Numbered from the stretch's first letter, positions 41,478 to 50,748 are shown. The stretch: 64,000 bases of DNA from Halopenitus sp041821145 (GCF_041821145.1 NZ_JBGUBC010000014.1:6731-70730), one strand, 5' to 3'. Numbers and translations: made by a program. Notes: generated by a model not told the origin, from the letters alone.

Positions 41478-42458
41478 TCAGGTCCACCGGTCGAGTCCAG
41501 TCTGGGCGATCGACTCCTCGATCCGCTCGAAGCCGCGTTCGACCTCAGCGGGATCGACTTCCCACTCGTCCACGACGTATCGCCGGGCCGCCTCGATGTC
41601 GGGGACCAGGTCGGTGTCGATCTCGTAGTCCTCGAGGACGGGTGGATCGAGAAACAGATCTCTGAGAGCCTCCGCGTTCGGCATCGTCTCCCCGCGAGCA
41701 TCGAGGACGCCCCAGAGATCGCCGTGTTCGGAGACCGCCGAGACCGCCGTCTTCGGACCGATCCCCGAGATGCCCTCGTTAAAATCGGTCCCACAGAGCA
41801 ACGCGACGTCGACGAGCTGTTCGCGCGTGAGATCGAGTTCCTCGAGCGTCGCTTCCAGATCCATCAGCTCGGGGCTCCCCTTGCTCGTCAACTGTCGTAG
41901 CGTGGCGGGCGCGCCGAAAAGCAGCGTGTCGTAGTCCTCGCTTCCCGCGTAGTCAACGTCGCCGACCACGTTCATGTATGCACACTGTGCTTCTCCCTCC
42001 GCGGGCGCCTCGATCACGGGGACGTCAAGGCGTTCGAGGAGGCCACGGGTCGTCTTCTGGATGACGTCGGTCAGCCGCTGTGTGCGCGCCTCCAGTCGTG
42101 CGGCTTCGACTGCATCACCGCGTTTTTCGGCTGCCTCCCGGCGTTTTTCGGCCGCCTCCCGTTTCTCACGCCGGTCGGCGATCTCCGCGTGCTTGAACTC
42201 GGTCACTTCGCCGTCGAAGACGAGGATCGGGATCAGGTCGTGTTCGAAGAACTTGGGGAGCCCCTGGACGATCCCCACGAGGTTGGGGACCTCGGTCCCG
42301 TCTGCCGTCGTATACACCTCTTCACGCGTCCACTTGACGGTCGTCGTCAGATATCGGTACAGCCAGTTGTGCGCGTCCACGGCAACGACGCTCCCCTCGA
42401 TCTCCGCGAACTCGATCTCGCGGATCGACGCCAGCGAACGCAGGTCGGCGTTTCCCAT
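41478..42458 (-). CDS. fen: Flap endonuclease 1
   Basis: A 326-residue FEN1, the structure-specific nuclease that removes 5' flaps during Okazaki fragment maturation and base excision repair. The N-terminal XPG domain has VVAVDAHNWLYRYL and PILVFDGEVTEFKHAEI; the internal domain has VPVIEAPAEGEAQCAYM, GSEDYDTLLFGAP and VALLCGTDFNEGISGIGPKTA. The last eight residues, QTGLDRWT, form a PCNA-interacting (PIP) motif. Catalytic acids are all present. The start MGNADLRSLASI is the normal N-terminus. Confidence 0.96.
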   Translation of the reverse strand: MGNADLRSLASIREIEFAEIEGSVVAVDAHNWLYRYLTTTVKWTREEVYTTADGTEVPNLVGIVQGLPKFFEHDLIPILVFDGEVTEFKHAEIADRREKREAAEKRREAAEKRGDAVEAARLEARTQRLTDVIQKTTRGLLERLDVPVIEAPAEGEAQCAYMNVVGDVDYAGSEDYDTLLFGAPATLRQLTSKGSPELMDLEATLEELDLTREQLVDVALLCGTDFNEGISGIGPKTAVSAVSEHGDLWGVLDARGETMPNAEALRDLFLDPPVLEDYEIDTDLVPDIEAARRYVVDEWEVDPAEVERGFERIEESIAQTGLDRWT

Positions 42459-42584
42459 TTCCTGAACGAAATCGCCGAGACGACTTAAACGTCCGAGACG
42501 TGAACGTTCCCGTGTTCCCACGCTCCGCCGACGAGGGACAGTCCGATTCCCACACATTCCGCCGACGGAGAGCAGTCTACCCCC

Positions 42585-43226
42585 TCACACGCCGTCGACG
42601 AGGGGTGGAGGATCAACTCCTGCACGGGCTTCGAGGAACGATGCCTCGGGGTCGCCGCGGTCGCGCTTGCGGTAGCTGTCCAGCCCCGATCGATACGTTT
42701 CCGCGTCGCGATCTGCCGGCGCGTCCGTCGGTCGTTCGAGGACCAACTCCGCAACGCCGGTCTCCCGTCCGGTGAACGCGAAGCCGGCCTTATAAAGCGC
42801 CTCGTAGGCAAAGGGGTTGTTCACTCCGATCCGAAGTCGATCGTACGTGCGCGTCCGATCGCGTGCGCGATCGACGAGAAACGCGATGAGTCCGGGAGCA
42901 TGACCCTCCCCGCGTCGGGCAGCGTGAACCGTCACGTATCGGATCCATAGCGTGGTCGGATCCGTCCGATCGGCATTGAACGCGATGGCGGCAACGACGT
43001 CGTCGGCACGGGTGGAGGGATTCCCGGACTCCCCGGCCGGGTGCGGGGCGGGCTCGGGAAGCGACGGATCCGGCTTCCAGTCAGGGGCGACAGCCGATGA
43101 CGATCGGCCACGCAGGACGGCGACGCCCGTGTTCGACGTGGCGAACTTTCCCGCGTAGCTGAACGCCCGGTAGTCGAGCCGGAGCGTGGGACCGTCCTCG
43201 GGCCAGCCGAGTAGCTCGTGTTCCAT
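42585..43226 (-). CDS. GNAT-family N-acetyltransferase-like protein
   Basis: A 213-residue protein. The acetyl-CoA-binding core is suggested by WIRYVTVHAARRGEGHAPGLIAFLVDRAR followed by RLRIGVNNPFAYEALYKAGFAFTG. The N-terminal LLGWPEDGPTLRLDYRAFSYAGKFATSNTG and the C-terminal LDSYRKRDRGDPEASFLEARA segments are of the haloarchaea-type extension. Substrate unknown. Start set at MEHELLGWPED, where a GNAT of usual size results. Confidence 0.78.
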   Translation of the reverse strand: MEHELLGWPEDGPTLRLDYRAFSYAGKFATSNTGVAVLRGRSSSAVAPDWKPDPSLPEPAPHPAGESGNPSTRADDVVAAIAFNADRTDPTTLWIRYVTVHAARRGEGHAPGLIAFLVDRARDRTRTYDRLRIGVNNPFAYEALYKAGFAFTGRETGVAELVLERPTDAPADRDAETYRSGLDSYRKRDRGDPEASFLEARAGVDPPPLVDGV

Positions 43227-43315
43227 CGCGTAAGCGAGGTTGGGACGGGGGACCCTTGAGCGTGATCGTCGTCCGGTCGCGACGATCACGCCGACCGGAG
43301 AATCACGACCTCATG

Positions 43316-44971
43316 TCACTCTGCGGGACGCACTCGCGGCTCCGCAGGCGACGGAGCGACCGCGATCCGCAACGGATCGTCCCCACCGCCGGATCGATTT
43401 TCGACGGTTCCGGTCTCGTCGATCACGTATCGTTGGCCCACCATCGGATCGAGAAGTGTGTCGACGGGGGCATACTCGTCCCGAAGCACGGGAGCGTCCC
43501 CGACGTCATCCTCGATCCGGTAGTCGTCGATCTCCGCGGAGAGATCGATCCCGATGTCACGTCGGGTATTTCGCTCGCGGAGGGTTGCCTCCGTGACGAC
43601 CGTGTCGTTTTTCGTGGCCATCATCTCGATGTTCTGGATAGCGCTTGCCCCGGCAGTGGGGAACGAGTACACGTTCGGGTAGACCGCATCCATGGTGGCG
43701 TACTCGGCGCGGTAGAACCGCGAGGCCGGGCCGCTCGGGGCGGAGATGACGTTGGCGAAGACCATCCCATCCTCGCTCAGCCGATCGTCGGCCAACTCCA
43801 TGAACTCCACCGTGGTGAGTTGGAAGGGCACTTTATCCTTCTTGTAGGCATCGAGGACGATCAGGTCGTAGGTCTCAGTCGACTCCCGAAGGAACTGCCG
43901 GCCATCGTCGTTGTGTATCCGCAACTGCTCGGATTCCTCGACCGCGAAGTACTCCTCCGCGACGCCGATCACCTCCGGGTCGATCTCGACGACGTCGACG
44001 GTCGCATCGTACTCCTCGGCGAATCGCTTTGGCCCGGTGAAGCCGCCGCCACCGATGAACAGAACCCGATCGATGTCGTCCGGGTCCTCGGCAAAGAGGT
44101 ACGGCAGATGGAAATATCGGGTGTATTCGAAGACGTGTCGGGTCGGATCCGATCGGTCCATCGCGCTGTGGCGTTGCCCGTCGAGATACAGGGTTCGTGT
44201 GTCGCCGCTGTCGATGACCTCGAGTTCCTGATAGGGCGTCTGGGTCTGGTAGACGACCGTCCCCTCCGGGGCCACCCCGGCCGCGCCGGTGGCGACCGAG
44301 GCGACGAGAAGGACGAGAACGCCCCCGATCGCGACGATCGAATCCCGTGAGGGCGATGGCAGCACCAATACCGCGGCGGTCGCAACGAGAAGGACTCCGA
44401 AGACGAATCCGATCGCGTCGACGCCGAGGCTGGGAACGAGCAGGTAGGTCGTCCCGAACGCCCCGACGATGCTGCCGATCGTCCCCACCGCATAGACGTG
44501 ACCGGACGCCTCGCCGAGTCCCTCCTTTCGTGATAGCTCGGCCCCGTATGGACTGATGAACCCGAGCAGGTACGTCGGGGGACCGAAAAGCAAAACGACG
44601 GCGGGTAGTGAGGCGGCCCGGCTCGGCAGGGGAAACGCCACCGTCGAGCGCAACAGGAGGTCGCCGGCGAAGACGAGCAGCGCGACCCAAACGGCCGTCC
44701 ACAACAGCAACCGCGCCAGCCGTTTCGGGTCCGCGCGCCGATCAGCGAGTTTTCCGCCGCGGAGGTAGCCCGCGCTCAACGCCGCGAGGAACACCCCGAT
44801 GATCGTCCCCCAGGTGTAGATGCTGCTACCGAACTGCGGAGCCACGATCCGCCCGGCGAGGATCTCGAGTCCCATGCTCGCGACTCCGGAGACGAAGACG
44901 GCCAGATCGGGGCTTCTCACGCGCCCGTCGAGGAATCCGGCGGGGGCTCCCATCGTTGATCGATCGGTCAT
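43316..44971 (-). CDS. Spermidine synthase-like protein with an N-terminal membrane domain
   Basis: A 551-residue fusion. Residues about 20-250 hold seven or so transmembrane helices (for example ASMGLEILAGRIVAPQFGSS, with the SxxGLEI pattern seen in such fusions). Residues about 275-500 form an aminopropyltransferase-like Rossmann domain: LFIGGGGFTGPKRFAEEYDATVDVVEIDPEVIGVAEEYF, then LIVLDAYKKDKVPFQLTTVEF. Whether it makes polyamines is uncertain. The gene is divergent from hisD, 100 bp apart. Confidence 0.85.
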   Translation of the reverse strand: MTDRSTMGAPAGFLDGRVRSPDLAVFVSGVASMGLEILAGRIVAPQFGSSIYTWGTIIGVFLAALSAGYLRGGKLADRRADPKRLARLLLWTAVWVALLVFAGDLLLRSTVAFPLPSRAASLPAVVLLFGPPTYLLGFISPYGAELSRKEGLGEASGHVYAVGTIGSIVGAFGTTYLLVPSLGVDAIGFVFGVLLVATAAVLVLPSPSRDSIVAIGGVLVLLVASVATGAAGVAPEGTVVYQTQTPYQELEVIDSGDTRTLYLDGQRHSAMDRSDPTRHVFEYTRYFHLPYLFAEDPDDIDRVLFIGGGGFTGPKRFAEEYDATVDVVEIDPEVIGVAEEYFAVEESEQLRIHNDDGRQFLRESTETYDLIVLDAYKKDKVPFQLTTVEFMELADDRLSEDGMVFANVISAPSGPASRFYRAEYATMDAVYPNVYSFPTAGASAIQNIEMMATKNDTVVTEATLRERNTRRDIGIDLSAEIDDYRIEDDVGDAPVLRDEYAPVDTLLDPMVGQRYVIDETGTVENRSGGGDDPLRIAVAPSPAEPRVRPAE

Positions 44972-45071
44972 GATCGGTGTTAAGCGTTGGTTCCGGGTCA
45001 CCCCCAGGCGTTCGCGCCGACGGCACCCAGCCATCCGGAACGCCTTTTTCCGCGCGTCCCCCAACGGCAGT

Positions 45072-46373
45072 ATGAACGACTCCGAGAACCGGACGGTGGC
45101 CGTCCGTGAGGTCTCCGAGCTATCGCCCGACGAGCGGCGGGCATTCTTCGATCGTGATGCCGGCGTCGAGGCGGTTCGCGACGACGTCCGTGGAATCGTC
45201 GATCGGGTTCGCGAGGAGGGTGACGTCGCCCTCCGGGAGTTCGCCGAGAAATTCGACGATGTCGCCGTCGGCAACCTCGACATCACCGACGCGATCGAAC
45301 GCGCACACGACGAGCTTGCGGACGCCAACGATCCCCGGTTGGAAGCGATCCAGGAGGCGGCCGCGAACGTCCGCGAGTTCCACGAGCGGCAACTCCCCGA
45401 GGACTACCGGGAGACGGTCGACGGCCGTGAACTCGGTCGACGATTCCGGCCGATCGAATACGCCGGCGTCTACGTCCCCGGCGGCACGGCCGCGTACCCC
45501 TCAAGTGCGATCATGGGCGTGGTTCCCGCGAAGGTCGCTGGCGTCGACCACGTCGCAGTCGCGACGCCCCCGGCCGACGATATCAACCCGGTCACGCTCG
45601 CGGCCATCCACGAGGCCGGCGCGGACGCAGTCTACCAGGTCGGCGGGGCCCAGGGGATCGCCGCGCTCGCATACGGCACCGAAACGGTGACTCCCGTCCA
45701 GAAGATCGTCGGACCAGGCAATCGATGGGTCACGGCCGCCAAAGCCGAGGTGCGCGGTGATGTCGAGATCGACTTCCTGGCCGGACCAAGCGAGGTGCTC
45801 GTGCTCGCCGACGAGACGGCCGACCCCGAGTTCGTCGCCGCCGACCTGCTCGCGCAGGCGGAACACGATCCGAACACGTCAGTGGTTGCGGTGACCGACG
45901 ACGCCGACACGGCCGAAGCGATCACGGACGCAGTCGAGTCGTCGATCGACGGGCGCGAGCGCGCGGAAACGATCCGCGAGGCCCTTTCGGCCGACGCCTC
46001 GGGCGTTCTTCTCGCCCGTTCGATGTCGGAAGCGGTGCTCTTCGCCGAGGAGTACGCCGCAGAGCACCTGTCGATCCAGGCGGAAAACGACGAGGCGCTT
46101 CTCGATCGGATCACCAACGCCGGATCGGCGTTCCTGGGTCCCTACTCGCCCGTCGCAGCCGGCGATTACGCGGCCGGTCCAAATCACGTCCTTCCGACGA
46201 ACGGCGGTGCGAAACGCTACGGGGGGCTCTCGACGGAGACGTTCCTCCGTTCCTCGACCGTCCAGCGACTCGACCAAGAGGCGCTTTCGACGCTCTCGGA
46301 GACGATCACGACCCTCGCGGAGGCGGAGGGGCTCGAGGCGCACGCCGAGAGTGTCCGTCGACGCTTCGAGTGA
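45072..46373 (+). CDS. hisD: Histidinol dehydrogenase
   Basis: A 433-residue enzyme catalysing the last two steps of histidine synthesis, from histidinol to histidine with two NAD. Motifs: YVPGGTAAYPSSAIMGVVPAKVAGV, QVGGAQGIAALAYGTET, KIVGPGNRWVTAAK, FLAGPSEVLVLADETADP, LLAQAEHDPNTSVV and EEYAAEHLSIQ, which include the zinc-binding and catalytic Glu/His residues. It is an isolated his gene, as is usual in haloarchaea where the pathway genes are scattered. Start set at MNDSENRTVAV, supported by a T-rich element about 25-30 bp upstream. Confidence 0.96.
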   Translation: MNDSENRTVAVREVSELSPDERRAFFDRDAGVEAVRDDVRGIVDRVREEGDVALREFAEKFDDVAVGNLDITDAIERAHDELADANDPRLEAIQEAAANVREFHERQLPEDYRETVDGRELGRRFRPIEYAGVYVPGGTAAYPSSAIMGVVPAKVAGVDHVAVATPPADDINPVTLAAIHEAGADAVYQVGGAQGIAALAYGTETVTPVQKIVGPGNRWVTAAKAEVRGDVEIDFLAGPSEVLVLADETADPEFVAADLLAQAEHDPNTSVVAVTDDADTAEAITDAVESSIDGRERAETIREALSADASGVLLARSMSEAVLFAEEYAAEHLSIQAENDEALLDRITNAGSAFLGPYSPVAAGDYAAGPNHVLPTNGGAKRYGGLSTETFLRSSTVQRLDQEALSTLSETITTLAEAEGLEAHAESVRRRFE

Positions 46374-46477
46374 CCGCGTTCCGCCATCGCGTCCCGTCGC
46401 CGATCTCCCATCGTGTCCTCGTTCAGTCGTCGGATTCCCTCCGGTGATTTAATAGCCTGAGCGTGTCCCCAACGAGT

Positions 46478-47866
46478 ATGGAACGCGTAGACGTGGCGAT
46501 CGTCGGTGGCGGACCCGCTGGCGCCTCGGCGGCACACGCGGCCGCGAGCGCCGGTGCCGACGCGCTCGTGCTCGAAAAGGGCGTCCCGCGCGCCGATCGC
46601 GAGGGGCTCGGCCCTGACTCGACGGACGCGGCCGGCATTCTCGACTACTGGGTCGACATCATGGGGATCCATCCCGACGAGTTCCCCGACGGCGTCGTCC
46701 AGAGTGAACTCGAACGGGCGGATTTTCGCGGTCCCGACACGAGTTGTACGCTGTACAGTACCGGGATCGACTCCTCGTACGACGGCTTCGGATACACCTT
46801 CCACCGGGCCCGATTTGACGACTTTCTCAGGGAGCGCGCCGAGGAGGCGGGCGCGACCTATCGCGTGAAGGCGTCCGTTCGCGACGTCGAAACCGACCGT
46901 TCGGAAGGGCCCTCGGATGACGATCCTCGACACGTCGTCCGGCTTGCCACCGGCGAACCCGTCGGTGCCGACTTCCTGATCCTCGCGGACGGCCCCCAGC
47001 GAACGGTCACGAATCGGGTGCTCGATCGATACCTCCCGGAGGATTCTGCGGCCTCCACCCGACTCGCATCCAGGGATGCAAACCATATCGCCTACCAGGA
47101 GTATCGTCGATTCCCCGAGGAGATCTACGAGGAGATTCGGGACGCGATCGTCTTCTGGTGGGGCGTGATGCCCGGCGAGACGGCCTATCCCTGGGTGTTC
47201 CCCAACCAGGATCGAGTCTGTCGCGTCGGGCTCACGATGCCGATCGGTCTCGATATCGACGCGATTCCCGATCGCGAGGACTACGAGCTACTTCGCCCCG
47301 GGGACGAGTCGATTCCAAAAGGATCGGAGTACGTCGAGCGGCTTCTGGAGTGGCAGTACGGCGATGAGTACGATCTCGAGGACTTCCCGCTCGTCGAGGA
47401 CGCCGGCAAACACGACGGCACGGAGACGTATGCGATCTCCTCGACGCGGCCGATCGACTCGCCGACGAAGGCCGGGATCGCCGTCGCCGGTGGTGCGATG
47501 GGTACCACCTCCGCGTTCCACGAGGGCGGCGATCACGTCGCGGTCCGCACGGGCGCGATCGCTGGCGAGCTCGCTGGGACCGGCGATCTGTCGGCGTATA
47601 ACCGCCGCTGGAAGGAGGCGATCGGCGACGAGGTGTTGCGAAACGTCACGATGGCCGAGATGGTAAGCGAGTACACCCCGAGCGACTGGAACCGGATCAT
47701 CGAGATCGCCGACGTCATGCTCGCCGCCGAGACCGGAAGCGACCTCCTGAAGCGGACGTACTCCGCCGGCTGGGGCGCCACGAAGTTACTGCTCGCCTAC
47801 AGGTGGAACAAACGCAAGCTCCGCGGGAACTACACCCAGATCACCGCCGACGAGTACGTGTACTGA
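46478..47866 (+). CDS. Geranylgeranyl reductase-family flavoprotein
   Basis: A 462-residue FAD-dependent oxidoreductase. It begins with the dinucleotide-binding motif VDVAIVGGGPAGASAAHAAASAGADALVLEKG. Members of this family saturate the prenyl chains of archaeal ether lipids or menaquinone. GAGDA-like segment AGIAVAGGAMGTTSAFHEGGDHVAVRTG is the second FAD motif. The ATG at 46478 is preceded 24-32 bp upstream by ATTTAATAG, so this start is preferred over the GTG 15 bases before it. The exact lipid substrate is not determinable. Confidence 0.85.
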   Translation: MERVDVAIVGGGPAGASAAHAAASAGADALVLEKGVPRADREGLGPDSTDAAGILDYWVDIMGIHPDEFPDGVVQSELERADFRGPDTSCTLYSTGIDSSYDGFGYTFHRARFDDFLRERAEEAGATYRVKASVRDVETDRSEGPSDDDPRHVVRLATGEPVGADFLILADGPQRTVTNRVLDRYLPEDSAASTRLASRDANHIAYQEYRRFPEEIYEEIRDAIVFWWGVMPGETAYPWVFPNQDRVCRVGLTMPIGLDIDAIPDREDYELLRPGDESIPKGSEYVERLLEWQYGDEYDLEDFPLVEDAGKHDGTETYAISSTRPIDSPTKAGIAVAGGAMGTTSAFHEGGDHVAVRTGAIAGELAGTGDLSAYNRRWKEAIGDEVLRNVTMAEMVSEYTPSDWNRIIEIADVMLAAETGSDLLKRTYSAGWGATKLLLAYRWNKRKLRGNYTQITADEYVY

Positions 47867-47890
47867 TCGGCTCCCTTTTATCCCTGAACT

Positions 47891-47956
47891 GATCGCCAGC
47901 CGAAAGGCCCTCGATCGCCAGCCGGGAGACCCTTGATCGCCAGCCGAGGGATCCTC
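47891..47956. repeat. Three tandem 22-bp repeats downstream of the flavoprotein and rpl12 genes
   Basis: Units start at 47891, 47913 and 47935, each beginning GATCGCCAGCCG, with the remaining ten bases differing between copies; a fourth partial copy follows. The repeats fill the convergent space between the flavoprotein gene and rpl12. No function is apparent. Confidence 0.65.
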
Positions 47957-48066
47957 GATCGTCGACGCCGTCGCTTTCCGATCAACGTCATAAAAAATCG
48001 CGTTTCGAGAGGAACGAGCCGTACGTTCGGGCGCCCACGAGGGCGCGAACTCCGGAATCGCGGAGA

Positions 48067-48399
48067 TCAGCCGAACAGCTCGCCGAGGCCTTCGCCGCCG
48101 TCGCCTTCTTCCTCGTCTTCTTCCTCGGCTTCCTCTTCGGCTTCCTCTTCGGCCTCGGATTCTTCCTCCTCGGCTTCCTCAGCTTCCGCGGCGGCACCTG
48201 CGGCAGCACCCGCAGCGGGTGCGGCTGCGGCCGTCTCGATAGCGTCCTCGATATCGACGTCCTCGAGGGCCGCGACGAGTGCTTTGACGCGGGATTCCTC
48301 GACATCGACGCCGGCGGCATCGAGTACCGACGTGATGTTGTCTTCGTTGATCTCTTCGCCCGTTTCGTTCAGGATGAGCGCAGCGTAAACGTATTCCAT
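48067..48399 (-). CDS. rpl12: Large ribosomal subunit protein L12 (P1 type)
   Basis: A 110-residue acidic stalk protein, the archaeal P1/L12. The N-terminal dimerisation half (MEYVYAALILNETGEEINEDNI), an alanine-rich hinge and a Glu-rich tail ending GGEGLGELFG, the element that contacts translation factors. It lies 18 bp after the L10 stop in the L1-L10-L12 operon. Confidence 0.97.
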   Translation of the reverse strand: MEYVYAALILNETGEEINEDNITSVLDAAGVDVEESRVKALVAALEDVDIEDAIETAAAAPAAGAAAGAAAEAEEAEEEESEAEEEAEEEAEEEDEEEGDGGEGLGELFG

Positions 48400-48417
48400 T
48401 ATCGTGTTCTCCGTGTG

Positions 48418-49464
48418 TTATCCGAACATGGCGCCGAGACCCTCGCCTCCGTCCTCGTCCTCGTCGTCGCCGTCTTCGTCCTCGGCGGCGGCGGACTCGT
48501 CGGTGGCCTCCTCGGCGTCCGATCCTTCATCAGCCTGTTCCTCCTCGGCGGCGTCCGCGGCGGCTGCGGGGGCATCGACGCCCTGCAGTTCCTCGGGAAG
48601 CGCCTCCTCGTCGTCGATCTGGGCCGCAAGCGAGCGCAACTGGGCGTCGGCTTTCCCGATCAGGTCGGGAACGACGTCCGGGCTCTCGATCTCGGCGTGT
48701 AGCGCGACGGACTTTGCCTCGCCGGTTGCCTTCGAAAGAAGGGTGCCGGCGGTGCGGGCCGTCGGATACGTCGCGTTGATGGAGAGGTTGCGGGCGGCGG
48801 CAGCCGCCGACTGGATGTCTGCTTCGTACTCGTCGACGTCGATCGCGAGTTCGTCGGGGGCAAAGAGCACACCCTCGGAGTAGACGGACTTCAGATCGAG
48901 TCCGACCTCCTTCGGCTCGATGCCGAGTTCGACGAGCACGTTCGCGAGGTCATCGGAGACGACCTCGCCGGCCTCGAGAACGGTCGAGTCCTCGGTGACC
49001 TGGATCGACCCTTCCATGATGCGTGCGGACGCACCGACCGTCTGAAGCTCGCCGACGAACGGACCGGGATCGACGCCCGTGTCACCCTCGGGGATGACGA
49101 TATCGTTCGGGGCGACCTCTCCGGCGTTGATCGGCGCCGGCGTCTTCGAGGCCTCGAGCTGTTTGTACAGCCCGAAGGGGTTGTCGTTCGTGCCCACGAG
49201 CGCGACCTGTCCGCTCACGTGCTCGGTGAGCTGTTCGACACCCTCGTCGATCTCTTCGAGGGCGCGCACGAGGAGCGTGTTGCGGCTCATCCGCAGATCG
49301 GCGGAGCCGTGTAGCTCGCGGCGCATTGCCTGAAGCTGTCGACTCGGGATGCCGGCGACGCCGACGATCCCGATGGAGGCGAACGAGTCGATGAACTCGA
49401 CGAGCTCGTCGACCTCCGCCTTCTTCCACTCGGGGATGGTTTCCGTTTGACGAACCGTGCTCAT
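48418..49464 (-). CDS. rpl10: Large ribosomal subunit protein L10 (P0)
   Basis: A 348-residue P0, the stalk base that binds 23S rRNA and carries L12 dimers. It ends in the same factor-binding element as L12 (GGEGLGAMFG). The N-terminal half (about 10-200) holds the rRNA-binding domain, with GIPSRQLQAMRRELHGSADLRMSRNTLL. Its ATG overlaps the rpl1 TGA by 4 bp (ATGA), so it is translationally coupled. Confidence 0.97.
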   Translation of the reverse strand: MSTVRQTETIPEWKKAEVDELVEFIDSFASIGIVGVAGIPSRQLQAMRRELHGSADLRMSRNTLLVRALEEIDEGVEQLTEHVSGQVALVGTNDNPFGLYKQLEASKTPAPINAGEVAPNDIVIPEGDTGVDPGPFVGELQTVGASARIMEGSIQVTEDSTVLEAGEVVSDDLANVLVELGIEPKEVGLDLKSVYSEGVLFAPDELAIDVDEYEADIQSAAAAARNLSINATYPTARTAGTLLSKATGEAKSVALHAEIESPDVVPDLIGKADAQLRSLAAQIDDEEALPEELQGVDAPAAAADAAEEEQADEGSDAEEATDESAAAEDEDGDDEDEDGGEGLGAMFG

Positions 49465-50099
49465 ACGGGAACCTCCTGGGCGGGACCCATCGTCGTCTTG
49501 ACGTAGACCCCATCAATGTTGAGCGGTCCCTTCTCGAGGTCAGCCTCGAGACGGCGGATGATGACGTCCACGTTGTCCGCGATCTCCTCGGCGCCCATGT
49601 CCTCTGCACCCACGCGGGTGTGGAAGGTACGTCGGTCGCCGGACCGCAGCTGTACCGTGTTCTTCATCCGATTTACTGTTTCGACGACATCGTCGTCCGG
49701 CTGCAGTGGGGTAGGCATCTTGCCGCGAGGACCAAGGACGGTACCAAGGTACCGACCGATGTCCTGCATCAGGCTTGCCTCGGCGATGAAGAAGTCGGTT
49801 TCATCGGCGAGGTCCTTTGCGGCGTCGTCGTCGTCTCCGAGGTCTTCGAGGTCCTCGCCGTCGAGAACCTCGTCTGCAACCTCGGCTGCGCGGACGGCGG
49901 TTTCACCCTCCGCGAAGACGACGATCTGTGTCTCCTGCCCCGTTCCAGCCGGCAGCACGATGGACTCGTCGACGCGATTCGACGGATCGTTGAGGTCAAG
50001 ATCGCACAGGTTGACCGCCAGGTCAACCGTCTCACGGAAGTTCCGCTCGGGTGCCTCCGCGAGTGCGCGAGAAACTGCCTCCTCTATTGTGTCTGCCAT
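49461..50099 (-). CDS. rpl1: Large ribosomal subunit protein L1
   Basis: A 212-residue L1, which forms the mobile L1 stalk and acts as the operon repressor in archaea. Typical segments: AEASLMQDIGRYLGTVLGPRGKMPTPLQPDDD and VKTTMGPAQEVPV at the end. The start is fixed by a perfect Shine-Dalgarno at 50103-50110. First gene of the L1-L10-L12 unit. Confidence 0.97.
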   Translation of the reverse strand: MADTIEEAVSRALAEAPERNFRETVDLAVNLCDLDLNDPSNRVDESIVLPAGTGQETQIVVFAEGETAVRAAEVADEVLDGEDLEDLGDDDDAAKDLADETDFFIAEASLMQDIGRYLGTVLGPRGKMPTPLQPDDDVVETVNRMKNTVQLRSGDRRTFHTRVGAEDMGAEEIADNVDVIIRRLEADLEKGPLNIDGVYVKTTMGPAQEVPV

Positions 50100-50163
50100 T
50101 TTTCACCTCCGTAGTACGCAGGACGCTCCTACGGGTCAGTGAAACAGGCGAAGCCTGTCTCAC
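50100..50163 (-). promoter_or_regulatory. rpl1 mRNA leader with hairpin and Shine-Dalgarno (candidate L1 autoregulatory site)
   Basis: The leader runs from about 50163 (predicted start from the TATA at 50185-50192) to the ATG. It opens with a strong stem-loop (50139-50163, 11-bp arms with one G-T pair, three-base loop) and ends with GGAGGTGA at 50103-50110. In Halobacterium and Methanococcus the L1 operon leader mimics the L1 site on 23S rRNA and binds L1 to block translation. I have not matched the loop to the 23S site. Confidence 0.55.
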
Positions 50164-50184
50164 CGTAGCGTTGCCCCAGGCGTC

Positions 50185-50192
50185 GTTTAAAC
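50185..50192 (-). promoter_or_regulatory. TATA element of the L1-L10-L12 operon
   Basis: GTTTAAAC, a symmetric octamer, lies about 22-30 bp before the hairpin that opens the rpl1 leader. Confidence 0.6.
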
Positions 50193-50298
50193 CCGTCGAA
50201 GCCAGGCGCGCGTGAGAGTCGTCGACAGGGCCCGAACACCCCGCGGAATCCGGATCGGTCCCCCAAGATTGATACATCATGTCGGGTGATCCTCACCC

Positions 50299-50748
50299 GT
50301 GCCCTCCGGGTGGATCGGGCCGATTGCCGCAGTCGTCTTCGTCTGGATGCTTACCGGAGTGGCGTGTCTCCCCGTGCTCGCCTCCGGGAGCCTTCGGGCG
50401 GCGATCGGCAAGTGGCCGACCGACCGATACGCGATGAACTACGGGATCCTCCTCGCCGTGGTAGTGGTCGGCCACGCCGTCGTCTTCCTCGGCGGCGTCG
50501 TCCTGCGGGGTGGGATCGGCGGCCGCTCGCTGGTCCGGTGGACGCTACTCGTGGCAGTTGGCTATCCGATCGTCGTCTGGGCGGTGCTCGCGGTCGTACT
50601 TCCGGCGACCGATAGATGGGACCCCTCGGCCGGTGGGCTCGACGGCCGGATCGTCCTCGGGCTCGCAGCGATCTGGTATGCTATCGTGCTTGCCATCGCC
50701 GCCGCGGCCACGTTCTTTCTGCTCTTCGTCCTCTACTTCCCAGGCTGA
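50299..50748 (+). CDS. Small polytopic membrane protein
   Basis: A 149-residue protein with four hydrophobic segments (about 8-30, 48-70, 80-101, 118-147). It starts at a GTG, with an AT-rich GATACATCAT about 25-30 bp upstream. Not recognised. It lies on the opposite strand between the L1 and L11 genes, splitting what is a contiguous ribosomal cluster in many haloarchaea. Confidence 0.65.
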   Translation: MPSGWIGPIAAVVFVWMLTGVACLPVLASGSLRAAIGKWPTDRYAMNYGILLAVVVVGHAVVFLGGVVLRGGIGGRSLVRWTLLVAVGYPIVVWAVLAVVLPATDRWDPSAGGLDGRIVLGLAAIWYAIVLAIAAAATFFLLFVLYFPG

